Both the position numbers and the translations under genes were made by a program. Shown here one piece after another: positions 45,981-54,004 of a DNA stretch of 64,000 nt (its first letter is position 1; each line of letters begins with the position of its first letter). A model generated the notes under the pieces. The model saw only the letters and a program-made list of their open reading frames with translations. It did not search any database and had not been told where the DNA came from. The stretch is from NCBI RefSeq assembly GCF_033063295.1, contig NZ_JAWJZH010000001.1:2666001-2730000 (forward strand), in the 5' to 3' direction. This DNA is from Nitrosomonas sp. Is35. GTDB taxonomy: Bacteria; Pseudomonadota; Gammaproteobacteria; Burkholderiales; Nitrosomonadaceae.

Positions 45981-46532
45981 TCAAGATTTTTTTGGGGGTC
46001 TATCAAAACAGATAACTTCTCTTAATTTAATGTAATAGTCTAAACGTGAATTTATATATCTAATGCCTTGAGGCGAACGCTCTTTCTTTTGAATTTTTTT
46101 TATTAGGTATAAATAACTATCAAATAAACATATGGTTGATTCATACAAAACCACCCCCGGAGCAAGATGAAGTAATTCGACATTGCAACGTATAAGTTCT
46201 CGCAACATAACGTAAAAATCAACACGCCTATCTATATATTCAATATATTGATCAGAACAGTTTGAAAACTCGGGCCGATCCGCAATTTTGATGTAAACAT
46301 ACAACAAGGATGCTATTTTTTTATATAAACCGGCCCTCTCTTCGTTACGGTCCAATAAGTCTTCGATTTTGCCATATTCTCCACAAAAATACCGAATGTG
46401 CTCCAAAATTCCTTTTGGCGTACTTACATTCACACAAAAAGTATCAAGTTCATACAATAGCTCATTAAGTCGTTGATTATTATTTCCGCAACTACTTTCC
46501 TGAAGGTGCTGCATATTAGAACTCATATTCAT
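45981..46532 (-). CDS. Small protein with one HsdR-helical-like domain
   Basis: The product of 183 residues contains one copy of the domain found three times in the neighbour: LEHIRYFCGEYGKIEDLL, then a long helical part (KKIASLLYVYIKIAD) and FYVMLRELIRCNVELL. The pattern YFCG - KRxxLYK - YxxIAxExxxAGY - YxxxRExxR resembles, from memory, the C-terminal helical domain of type I restriction HsdR subunits. No nuclease, helicase or specificity subunit is nearby. No signal peptide or membrane segment is seen. The function is unknown. Confidence 0.6.
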   Translation of the reverse strand: MNMSSNMQHLQESSCGNNNQRLNELLYELDTFCVNVSTPKGILEHIRYFCGEYGKIEDLLDRNEERAGLYKKIASLLYVYIKIADRPEFSNCSDQYIEYIDRRVDFYVMLRELIRCNVELLHLAPGVVLYESTICLFDSYLYLIKKIQKKERSPQGIRYINSRLDYYIKLREVICFDRPPKKS

Positions 46533-46550
46533 CGTTTCATAATCAATTTA

Positions 46551-46598
46551 GCACCCTCCGCGAGACCAGCGAGGTATTAAACCGGAGGAGATTAAACA
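46551..46598. repeat. Short dispersed repeat, copy 1 (compact form)
   Basis: GCACCCTCC, then CCAGCGAGGTATTAAACCGG and GAGATTAAA recur, with extra bases inserted, at 47836..47940. The copies bracket the 355-residue gene, and this one overlaps its stop. It looks like a small intergenic repeat family. Confidence 0.45.
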
Positions 46599-47659
46599 TG
46601 ATTGCAATCATAGGATTCATATCGAATCATCTGAAAGCGCACATTACTGTAAAATTTTATCGAATTTTCAATTTTCTCCAATTGATTCACAGAGTATCCC
46701 GCTGCTTCCATTTCTTCGGCAAGAATCGTATAAGCACATGACAAATCAATAACTGCTTTATTGAAATTATTACGCAATATTTTTCTTAATTCGAGATCTT
46801 CTGCATTACCTCTCTTCCCACAAAAGTAAAGAATATGCTCTAACTCATCTTTAGGAAAATTGACTTTGATGCATAAAGACCGCACTTTTTCAAGCGCTGA
46901 ATCCAACTCTGCCCGCGCTTTCACTAGGCGAGTTTGCATTAAGACGCTGCACCGTACAGTTTCCCGTAATTGAATATAGTAATCAACACGGTTTATGACA
47001 CTATTTTTTGCATCGGTCGTATAGCCCGCAGCCTCCATCTCATCGGCAATGCCGATATAAAAGCGCAATAATGAAGCGGTAAGCTTGTAAAGAGTTTTGC
47101 GCTTATTCTCTGTAAATAAAAGTTCTTGCAGAGTTCCGCTCTTACCACAAAAGAAATGAATATAATTCAATTCGTTCTTTGGAAACTCAACTTTACTACA
47201 TAACAAATCAAGTTCTTTAAGCACAACATCAAGCTGTATACGTTCATTAATTAGATGGTTCTGCAAAAGAACATTCGAATAAATAGTCTCACGTATACTC
47301 ACATAATTGTTGATAGTTTTCTCTAGCTCAGACAATGAGTTATCATTGAAATCATTATTATCAGATTTTGACCCGCCCATGATATTGATATACGAAATCA
47401 CCAATTCATTAATGGCCTTAAGTAAACCTGACCGCTTAGTTTTGGTTGCATTAAGTTCTACTGCAGATCCGCTTCGACCGCAAAAATAACCGATATATTC
47501 CATCTTGCCACGAGGCAAGGGCACTTCACGAAAAATGGTTTCGACTTTCTGCAAGTTTTCTTTTAACTGTGTTCTGCAATAATAAAAAAAATCTTGCGAT
47601 GGAATAAACTGAGTGGCGCCTTTAGAAGAATCATAGGATTTAACAGCGTAATTGCTCAT
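46592..47659 (-). CDS. Protein with three HsdR-helical-like domains
   Basis: The product of 355 residues has three repeats of about 105 residues (about 45-150, 155-262, 262-352). Each carries a Phe-Pro or Leu-Pro turn, a YFCG/FFCG motif (MEYIGYFCGRSG, LNYIHFFCGKSG, LEHILYFCGKRG), a basic helix (TENKRKTLYK) and, in repeats 2 and 3, EMEAAGY followed by YYxQLRETVR-like helices. The all-helical pattern resembles the C-terminal part of HsdR restriction subunits, but no restriction enzyme is present. It ends 60 bp before the one-domain paralogue. One 18-bp palindrome lies 108 bp upstream. It may be a protein-interaction scaffold; the function is unknown. Confidence 0.65.
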   Translation of the reverse strand: MSNYAVKSYDSSKGATQFIPSQDFFYYCRTQLKENLQKVETIFREVPLPRGKMEYIGYFCGRSGSAVELNATKTKRSGLLKAINELVISYINIMGGSKSDNNDFNDNSLSELEKTINNYVSIRETIYSNVLLQNHLINERIQLDVVLKELDLLCSKVEFPKNELNYIHFFCGKSGTLQELLFTENKRKTLYKLTASLLRFYIGIADEMEAAGYTTDAKNSVINRVDYYIQLRETVRCSVLMQTRLVKARAELDSALEKVRSLCIKVNFPKDELEHILYFCGKRGNAEDLELRKILRNNFNKAVIDLSCAYTILAEEMEAAGYSVNQLEKIENSIKFYSNVRFQMIRYESYDCNHV

Positions 47660-47758
47660 ATTTAATTCTCACTAGGATAAATTTATGAATCTTTCGATTA
47701 ACCCAGATTCTGACAGGGAATGTAGTCGCGATCTTACTTCAATTTACTTTTAAATAAA

Positions 47759-47776
47759 ATGAGTATTGATCCTCAT
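47759..47776. promoter_or_regulatory. 18-bp palindrome upstream of the three-domain protein
   Basis: ATGAGTATTGATCCTCAT differs from a perfect palindrome at one arm position and is centred 108 bp upstream of the ATG at 47659. Confidence 0.6.
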
Positions 47777-47835
47777 TTTTAAATGAAAAAACTCTAAACT
47801 AGCAGAGACAATTTCGCTTAATTCTCAAGCAATAA

Positions 47836-47940
47836 AGCACCCCGCCACAAGCAGCGAGGTATTAAAAGCGCTCTTCAGACTGCTGGTTTTCAACCAACTT
47901 TCGCCCCAAGGGACAAGGAATTAAACCCGGAAGAGATTAA
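47836..47940. repeat. Short dispersed repeat, copy 2 (extended form)
   Basis: It starts AAGCACCCCGCCACAAGCAG, continues CGAGGTATTAAA and, after a roughly 50-base insertion, ends GAATTAAACCCGGAAGAGAT-TAA. It shares its blocks with 46551..46598. Apart from this and two palindromes, I see nothing in 47660-48240. Confidence 0.45.
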
Positions 47941-48106
47941 CTCCCAAAACCGGCCACAACATTACAGCAATAGCATCCTGCCAGCAAAGACTGAAAATCT
48001 GGCTTATTTTTTATCCGCAATCAGTTGACCGCTACAGTGTGATTTTTTGCCAATGCCCCGATCACTAAGGAAAAGCGCTATAACCACCATTTGGTGATCA
48101 TCTAAA

Positions 48107-48124
48107 TTGAGTATTGGCACTCAT
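48107..48124. promoter_or_regulatory. 18-bp palindrome upstream of the GGDEF-EAL gene
   Basis: TTGAGTATTGGCACTCAT has perfect GAGT/ACTC cores and is centred 125 bp upstream of the ATG at 48241. It is the weakest of the six family members. Confidence 0.55.
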
Positions 48125-48240
48125 TTAATGGCGATAGGCAATCAATTAACATAGTTGTATTAGCCCAAATAAAGTTGACTCTCAGTTTTTATTTGCGACT
48201 TCAACTAGGAAAAATTCGACATAGTTTACTATTTCTAAAG

Positions 48241-50109
48241 ATGCGTACAATCTCATCAGATTCAAGAGCAATTTTTAAGATTTTAGAAGAAATTGAGACA
48301 CTTGAAGAATCTACTAATCAGAACAATCGCACAAGAAATATAACACTGGAAGATTGTTATGATGCAAGATTACTGAGAAAATTTAATGATTTTTATAGCT
48401 TTTTGATAAATTCATTGGCAAGTTTTATTTTTATACTCGATAAAGAAGGAAAATTTGTATTTGTTAGTGAACAAGTTTATGAAATTCTCGGCTATAGAGC
48501 CAAGAATTTAATTGGAATGCATTTTTCGCAACTGGTTGATGAAGCAGATTTGTCAATGGCGCGCCATGTTTTTTTAGAGCGAAGAATTAGTGAGCGCGCT
48601 TCCTACAATGTTGAATTCCGTCTCAAACGAAAGCTTCCCGATCAATATGAAAGCACAACAACTATCAAAACAAGCTTATGTGTTTCTTGCAGCTCGATTG
48701 GCATTTATTCAGAGTATGAAAAAATCGAAGAAAATAAATACTTAGGCTCCTTTGGAATTATTAATAAAATTGTAGATATGAAAGGAACAAATGGCACGAA
48801 TCATTACCATGAGAATTGCGATATCCTAACGGGCTTACCAAACAAATACTCTTTTCTTAAAGAATTTGACTTCGCTAAATTACAAGCTATTCAAAATGAA
48901 ACAAGCTTGGTGTTGATGATAATTGACTTGGATCAATTTAAATTAATCAATGATTCATATGGTCTAGAAAAGGGCGATGAGCTTTTGCGGCAGGTAGCCA
49001 ATCGAATTCAACGTTACATTAAACAAACCGATACGTTAATGAGGATGGGGGGGGATGAATTTGTTCTTTTATTAGAAGGAATTAATAATCAACAAGATAC
49101 CGCATGCTTCACTGAGAGTCTACTTATAAGCTTTAGAGAACCGTTTCATCTAGGCAATAAAAAAATAAAGATATCTGCCAGTATCGGTGTTGCTTGTTAT
49201 CCCCAAGATGGTGAAACAGTTGATGAGTTGTTAACAAAAGCGGACTTGGCTATGCAAGATTTAAAAGCCAAAGGCAAAAACGGCTATCGTTTCTTCAACA
49301 ATTCAATGTTAAATCACTCGAATGTAAAAATGATCGTCAATCAAGATCTCAGTGCTGCACTGGATAAAAACGAATTTGAAATGTACTACCAACCGCAAGT
49401 CAATGCCGTTAGTTGTCAGGTGGTTGGCGCGGAAGCTTTAATTCGCTGGAATCATCCCGAGAGAGGCTTGTTAACTGCAGGAGCGTTCATTGATTATATT
49501 GAAGATAGCGGATTTATCATACCAATTACCGAATGGGTAATTAATGACGTAATGCAGACGTTGCACGACTGGAATTCGATGAATTACTACATAGACCAGA
49601 TTTCTATCAACATATCCCCCACTTATCTGGAACGCCTGGATTTTGTTGCTCAATTAACAGCAGCTATGAAGCATTATAGCGTTCGTCCCGAACAGATAGA
49701 GATCGAGATTCTGGAAAATTTCAATATTTTTAATTCTAAGCACATAATTGATCAGTTGTGGCAACTGAGAAAACTGGGTGTCAAAATTGCTATTGATGAT
49801 TTTGGAACAGGTTATTCTTCTTTAAATTATCTTAAGCATTTCCCAATTGATACCATTAAGCTCGATCAATCGTTTGTCCGGGAAATTAAAGAGGACAATA
49901 TCAGTTTGCCGATTTTGTCGGCTATTATTTCAATCGCGCATGAACTTAAGCTTAATCTGATAGCAGAGGGTGTGGAAACATTTTATCAATCGAATTACTT
50001 GAGAAAGCATGGTTGCTATTGGATGCAAGGCTATTTATATAGTAAGCCATTACCGAAAAATCAGTTTGTAGAAATTCTTAAAACAAAAGAATTTAAATTT
50101 GCCACTTGA
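48241..50109 (+). CDS. PAS-GGDEF-EAL c-di-GMP turnover protein
   Basis: The product has about 622 residues from the ATG at 48241; an in-frame TTG at 48175 would add 22, and neither start has a strong ribosome-binding site. A PAS domain (about 45-150) precedes GGDEF (about 190-355) and EAL (about 375-615). GGDEF is intact at residues 270-274 (RMGGDEF). The inhibitory RxxD site reads KQTD, so product inhibition may be weakened. The EAL motifs are intact: EAL at 398-400, INISP, DDFGTGYSSL, IKLDQSFV, IAEGVET. Both synthesis and hydrolysis are possible. It is divergent from the three-domain gene, and both have a copy of the palindrome. Confidence 0.92.
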   Translation: MRTISSDSRAIFKILEEIETLEESTNQNNRTRNITLEDCYDARLLRKFNDFYSFLINSLASFIFILDKEGKFVFVSEQVYEILGYRAKNLIGMHFSQLVDEADLSMARHVFLERRISERASYNVEFRLKRKLPDQYESTTTIKTSLCVSCSSIGIYSEYEKIEENKYLGSFGIINKIVDMKGTNGTNHYHENCDILTGLPNKYSFLKEFDFAKLQAIQNETSLVLMIIDLDQFKLINDSYGLEKGDELLRQVANRIQRYIKQTDTLMRMGGDEFVLLLEGINNQQDTACFTESLLISFREPFHLGNKKIKISASIGVACYPQDGETVDELLTKADLAMQDLKAKGKNGYRFFNNSMLNHSNVKMIVNQDLSAALDKNEFEMYYQPQVNAVSCQVVGAEALIRWNHPERGLLTAGAFIDYIEDSGFIIPITEWVINDVMQTLHDWNSMNYYIDQISINISPTYLERLDFVAQLTAAMKHYSVRPEQIEIEILENFNIFNSKHIIDQLWQLRKLGVKIAIDDFGTGYSSLNYLKHFPIDTIKLDQSFVREIKEDNISLPILSAIISIAHELKLNLIAEGVETFYQSNYLRKHGCYWMQGYLYSKPLPKNQFVEILKTKEFKFAT

Positions 50110-50239
50110 TTAATGTGAATCTTAATGATCGATTTTTATTACACCCAAGTTATTGAAATAAAAAATAACGGCATTCCCGCTTAAAAATATGTTGAATTAT
50201 TTCTTGAACTGAGGTTTCTAATCAAAGTAAGAGATAAAA

Positions 50240-50713
50240 ATGCCTGACAATAATACATTAAAAGATAAAAACAATGATGTATCAAACCAACAACTGAAAA
50301 AAATTAACATACGGATAAAACAAATGGATAACTCAATCCAACCGATCTATTCGAATGTTACCTCAGCTTTAGGAAGTAAAGAAATCGTAATGCTTGATTT
50401 TGGATATCTCGATATTCAACTGATTGCATCTTTGAATCGAATGCTCGCTTCAGGAGAAAATATTCCAAATATCATTGATGCAAAAATGACATGCCGTGTT
50501 GCATTAAATTTTGATGCTGTCAGCCAATTAATCAAGCAATTAAATAACATCTTGGAACCTCAACAAGTAATCAAATCTGGAGAACCCATAGTTGAACAAA
50601 CTGCCCCAGTTCCAGAAAAAGAACTGGGATCATCTGTCGAAGTTGGCGAACGGCTAGATCAAGACCCCGCCAAACCTTCTCATAGTGGATTCAAATTTCC
50701 CTGGTCCAAGTAG
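50240..50713 (+). CDS. Small DUF3467-like protein
   Basis: The product of 157 residues has a central segment (IYSNVTSALGSKEIVMLDFGY, then CRVALNFDAVSQLIKQLNNIL) resembling DUF3467 proteins, whose function is unknown. The tail is Pro/Glu-rich and disordered-looking. AGAGATAAAA lies upstream of the ATG. It follows the GGDEF-EAL gene by 130 bp on the same strand. The family assignment is from memory and only moderately sure. Confidence 0.6.
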   Translation: MPDNNTLKDKNNDVSNQQLKKINIRIKQMDNSIQPIYSNVTSALGSKEIVMLDFGYLDIQLIASLNRMLASGENIPNIIDAKMTCRVALNFDAVSQLIKQLNNILEPQQVIKSGEPIVEQTAPVPEKELGSSVEVGERLDQDPAKPSHSGFKFPWSK

Positions 50714-50727
50714 AAAATTATCTCCAT

Positions 50728-50875
50728 CTAAGGATGCCCTGAAAAAGCTAGCTAGCGATAGTCAGGCAAGGCAAATAAAGTTAAAAAGCTTACTTTACAA
50801 GTGGTAAATAAACATCTTGAACCTGATTTCAACGCAGAATGGCCAAGTGAAGTAGTCTTTCAAAGTTTCCTTGAG
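50728..50875. repeat. MITE-like element with imperfect terminal inverted repeats
   Basis: About 26 bases at the left end (CTAAGGATGCCCTGAAAAAG, then CTAGCT) pair imperfectly with the reverse complement of the right end at 50850-50875 (CTCAAGGAAACTTTGAAAGA, then CTACTT). The 148 bases code for nothing and contain GCTAGCTAGC. It may be a degenerate miniature transposable element. Confidence 0.4.
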
Positions 50876-50894
50876 CCATCCGATGCGAGGAAAA

Positions 50895-52004
50895 ATGTGT
50901 TCGATCAATTTTCCTGAATTCAATAGCTGCGTAATTTTTTCCAGCCTGTCATGCGCAGCGGTTCACTGTATGCCTTTATTTAAAACACACTGTTTTCTTT
51001 TCATCCTGCTTGCCATTGCCACATTGGTGTGCTATCACCAGTTTGACCAGTATCTGCAAATCGGTCCTGATCTTTTGACCGGAAACTGGAAATTCCGGTC
51101 AACGGAAAACAGCCGGGTTGATTATACAGAAAAGGGCTTAACCCTTTTTTCCAGCGATGCAAGAATTGGCGCCAGCGCGCACCTGGATCTCCGGATGGTA
51201 AATCCCGGCACTGTTTTATTGGTTTCCGCCGATGTGAAATGCGATAGCGTGAAAACGGGCAAGCAATCCTGGAACGCGGGAAGATTGCTATTGGCGCAAA
51301 ATGATGGAAAAAAAAACCGCTGGGATCTGCCGCACTCTGCAGTGGACCTGACTGGAAGTCATGACTGGAAAAATTACCGCAAAACTTTCACCATTGCACC
51401 GGATACTGAAAAAATCTGGCTGCTTGCGCAACTCAGTCAATCCAGCGGGTCGTTGCAATTTCAGAATATTCATGTTTACCCGGTACATGAAAATGAAGCT
51501 TATCGATGGGCGAAAAGCTTCATTCTGATCGCATGGAGCGCTTATTTCCTGCTGTTTGCCGGTTCATTTCTTTTTGTTAGCGAAATGAATCTCTTCAGCC
51601 GCTTACTATTAATTTCCATTTTCATCTTTATCATTGCGGGCACTGCCATACCGGGCGATATGAAAAATCAAGTATTGACCGAAGTCAAAATCCTGCTGGA
51701 TAGCGGATCATTCAAATCCGCTATCCCGTGGAATTTATCCAAGGTCTGGCATCTGTGCTTTTTTTTCTTATTTGGTGCAATTCTCTGCATAACGATGAGA
51801 AAGGAATCAATCCTTCAGACAGTAACGATTATTCTTATGCTGGCCGCAGGTACTGAATTCGCACAACTGTATATCAAAGGACGGACAGCGTTGCTGGGCG
51901 ACTTTTTTATTGATGTGGCGGGAGGAGTTTTTGGAGTGATTTTGACCGGATTCTTTATTTCAAAGCTGAAAAGCATGCGTTTAGGAAAAAAAACCGTCCA
52001 ATAA
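50895..52004 (+). CDS. VanZ-like membrane protein with an extracytoplasmic domain
   Basis: The product has about 369 residues. One N-terminal membrane segment (CFLFILLAIATLVCY) is followed by a soluble beta-rich part (about 60-200, with GNWKFRSTENSRVDYTEKG and HDWKNYRKTFTIAPDTEKIW) resembling carbohydrate-binding-module folds. Four or five membrane helices follow, carrying VanZ-family signatures KVWHLCFFFLFGA and EFAQLYIKGRTALLGDFFID. VanZ proteins often accompany polysaccharide genes; the biochemical role is unknown. GAGG lies 4 bases before the chosen ATG. A TTG at 50871 falls inside the MITE-like end, and an ATG at 50970 also gives a good signal anchor. Confidence 0.75.
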   Translation: MCSINFPEFNSCVIFSSLSCAAVHCMPLFKTHCFLFILLAIATLVCYHQFDQYLQIGPDLLTGNWKFRSTENSRVDYTEKGLTLFSSDARIGASAHLDLRMVNPGTVLLVSADVKCDSVKTGKQSWNAGRLLLAQNDGKKNRWDLPHSAVDLTGSHDWKNYRKTFTIAPDTEKIWLLAQLSQSSGSLQFQNIHVYPVHENEAYRWAKSFILIAWSAYFLLFAGSFLFVSEMNLFSRLLLISIFIFIIAGTAIPGDMKNQVLTEVKILLDSGSFKSAIPWNLSKVWHLCFFFLFGAILCITMRKESILQTVTIILMLAAGTEFAQLYIKGRTALLGDFFIDVAGGVFGVILTGFFISKLKSMRLGKKTVQ

Positions 52005-52253
52005 TAATTTTATGGTTACCCAGACTTTTTGTCGACCGTCGAATGATCATACAAACCTAGGAATATTGCTCCCCCTTAGATACGGCCGGTTGTGTGTAAA
52101 TATTCCTCATTCATTTGCGGAGAAACCGTTAAAAAATAATTGGTCTCTGACAAATTAATCCGGAATCACACCGGAATTATAATTTTACGGCATTCTGCAA
52201 TGGTCTCAGTACCTCTGAGTCAGGTCTATTTTGGAAAAGAATTCTTACTAATT
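52005..52253. other. Non-coding stretch left of the IS5-family element
   Basis: No gene is visible. The only structures are a small hairpin (CTCAG-TACCT-CTGAG at 52205-52219) and the repeated word GGTCTC/GGTCTA. It may contain decayed insertion-sequence ends. Confidence 0.35.
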
Positions 52254-53534
52254 GAGACCTTTGCACGGTCAAGAGCAGATTTAGCTGCGCGAGATGATAT
52301 AATTTATTTTTGAATCATGGTGTTGGACTAATCCAATGAGTTTTTCTGAATATGATGTAACCCGCCGAACCCGCAAAGGGAATTTCTTGAAGCAAATCGA
52401 TGAATTGATAGACTGGGACTCGATAGAGAAGGCGATCTCAGTTCATTATGCACCACTATCGGACATAACAGGACGTCCTGCCTATCCTGGGTTGCTGCTT
52501 TTCAAAATGCTGTTAGTGGGAATCTGGAATGGTGGTTTAAGTGATGAAGCGGTTGAAGAAATGGCTAATTCTAATTTGCACGTGATGCGATTTCTGGGAT
52601 TGTCACTTGAAGATGAAGTACCGGATCATTCTGTGCTGTCGCGTTTCAGAACCCGTTTGACGATAGCCGCAGCGTGGGATGGTTTATTGGGGCAAATCAA
52701 TCACCAAATTCAGCTGCTCAATGTTACTGTAGCCACTGGATGTCACGTTGACGCCAGCATCACGCCTAGTCCACGTAAGCCAAAGACCCGGCCCGCCTAT
52801 GAAGTAGTTAGTGATCGCGAAGAGCGTGATGACGAAACAGACGCACAAACATCCATGCGGGTCATCGCGGTCACTCAACCTGGTGTCGATATTGAGGCGC
52901 GTTGGGTTAAAAAAGGCGGCCAATCGGTTTTTGGTTATAAACAGCACACGCTGGTTGATCACAATGGTTTGGTGATGGCTGTTGAAACAACGGCCGCTAA
53001 TTGCCATGACAGCAAGCTGCTGCTAACACTGCTCGATAAAGCCGGGATCGTACTAGGTACCCGGGTTCATGCTGATAAAGCTTACTGTAGTCAGAAACAT
53101 CGTGAAGCCTTTAAATCGCGCGGCATCAAAAATGGCATTCAGGATAAAGCCTTGAAGAACAAACCGTTGACTGCGCGGCAAATACAGCGCAATCGTTTAA
53201 TTACACAAGCCCGGTATGTCGTGGAACGTACCTTTGGCAGTCAAACACGCTGGTTTGGTAGCAAGATCCTCCGTTACTACGGTCGAGCCAAAGCACATGC
53301 CTGGCATATCCTGCAGGCTATGGCCTATAACCTGAAAAGGTTGCCAAGATTGTATGTTGAGAGGCTTCTACCACGACAACCACAAGCTAGTTGCGTCTTC
53401 TAACAAAGAAATGGCGTAATAATGTCTTTATCTCTTGGTTTTTGCAAAAAATTCACTAAAATTCCCCAGAATTTCAACATTGAATTGGGTTTTTAAGAAT
53501 TTGCAGCAGAAGTGGATAGTTTTGCAAAGGTCTC
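52254..53534 (+). mobile_element. Complete IS5-family insertion sequence (1281 bp)
   Basis: The ends are GAGACCTTTGCA at 52254 and its reverse complement TGCAAAGGTCTC ending at 53534. Both ends are flanked by TAATT (52249-52253 and 53535-53539), a probable target duplication. It contains one intact transposase gene. Perfect ends and an intact gene point to a recent insertion. The right end lies exactly at the stop codon of trbN. Confidence 0.85.
52336..53403 (+). CDS. IS5-family transposase
   Basis: The product of 355 residues has an N-terminal DUF772-like part (PLSDITGRPAYPGLLLFKML, EVPDHSVLSRFRTRL) and a DDE domain: VDASITPSPR (first Asp), VHADKAYCSQKHREAF (second Asp) and RYVVERTFGSQTRWFG (Glu). 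The reading frame is intact and fills most of the 1281-bp element. It cuts and pastes the element by the DDE mechanism known for the family. Confidence 0.93.
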   Translation: MSFSEYDVTRRTRKGNFLKQIDELIDWDSIEKAISVHYAPLSDITGRPAYPGLLLFKMLLVGIWNGGLSDEAVEEMANSNLHVMRFLGLSLEDEVPDHSVLSRFRTRLTIAAAWDGLLGQINHQIQLLNVTVATGCHVDASITPSPRKPKTRPAYEVVSDREERDDETDAQTSMRVIAVTQPGVDIEARWVKKGGQSVFGYKQHTLVDHNGLVMAVETTAANCHDSKLLLTLLDKAGIVLGTRVHADKAYCSQKHREAFKSRGIKNGIQDKALKNKPLTARQIQRNRLITQARYVVERTFGSQTRWFGSKILRYYGRAKAHAWHILQAMAYNLKRLPRLYVERLLPRQPQASCVF

Positions 53535-53974
53535 TAATTAGGGATATTTGAAGAAGGGAATCGAGCTTCTAGCCAGTTTGCCCATTTGACGGACTTAGTA
53601 ATCAAATCAGCCCGATACTTTGCATTATATTTTGGCGTACGTGAATGATAATTGGCTGCTTTTGTCCAGATGTCGCCTTTATCATTTTTGATATGTAAAC
53701 GCACTCGCCATGCGGCCAGATCATAAGCATAACACCCCGGATTTTCCACATGATCAGGTGTAATGCCATATTTCGATAAATCTTGAAGAAATAAAGTATT
53801 AAACTGCATCGAGCCAATATCGTGAGTACCGTTACTGTTACGCACCCATTGGCCCGGTTTACCACTCTCTTTCTCGGCTATCGCCAGCATGATATTGGCT
53901 GGTATTTCATACTTGATGGCAGCAGTGATTGAACACACTATCCTTTCCTGCATATCCGGCGGTAAATCCATCAT
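53534..53974 (-). CDS. trbN: Conjugation-associated lytic transglycosylase, TrbN/VirB1 type
   Basis: The product of 146 residues is an SLT-type transglycosylase: AIAEKESG with catalytic Glu36, IGSMQFN, and the ANYHSRTPKYNAKYRADLI region. Such enzymes open peptidoglycan for the mating channel. No signal peptide is visible with this start, which is unusual, and there is little room upstream before trbL. Its TAG stop straddles the junction with the IS5-family element; the pre-insertion sequence would give the same stop, so the gene was not truncated. trbN is last in the cluster, 30 bp after trbL. Confidence 0.85.
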   Translation of the reverse strand: MMDLPPDMQERIVCSITAAIKYEIPANIMLAIAEKESGKPGQWVRNSNGTHDIGSMQFNTLFLQDLSKYGITPDHVENPGCYAYDLAAWRVRLHIKNDKGDIWTKAANYHSRTPKYNAKYRADLITKSVKWANWLEARFPSSNIPN

Positions 53975-54004
53975 GGAGCGAATCGCTTGAATGCCTTACC
54001 TATA

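Noticed and set aside
45981-47659. Relic of a type I restriction-modification locus
   Set aside because: No methylase, specificity or ATPase/nuclease sequence lies nearby, and the domains are intact, tandem and regularly spaced rather than decayed.
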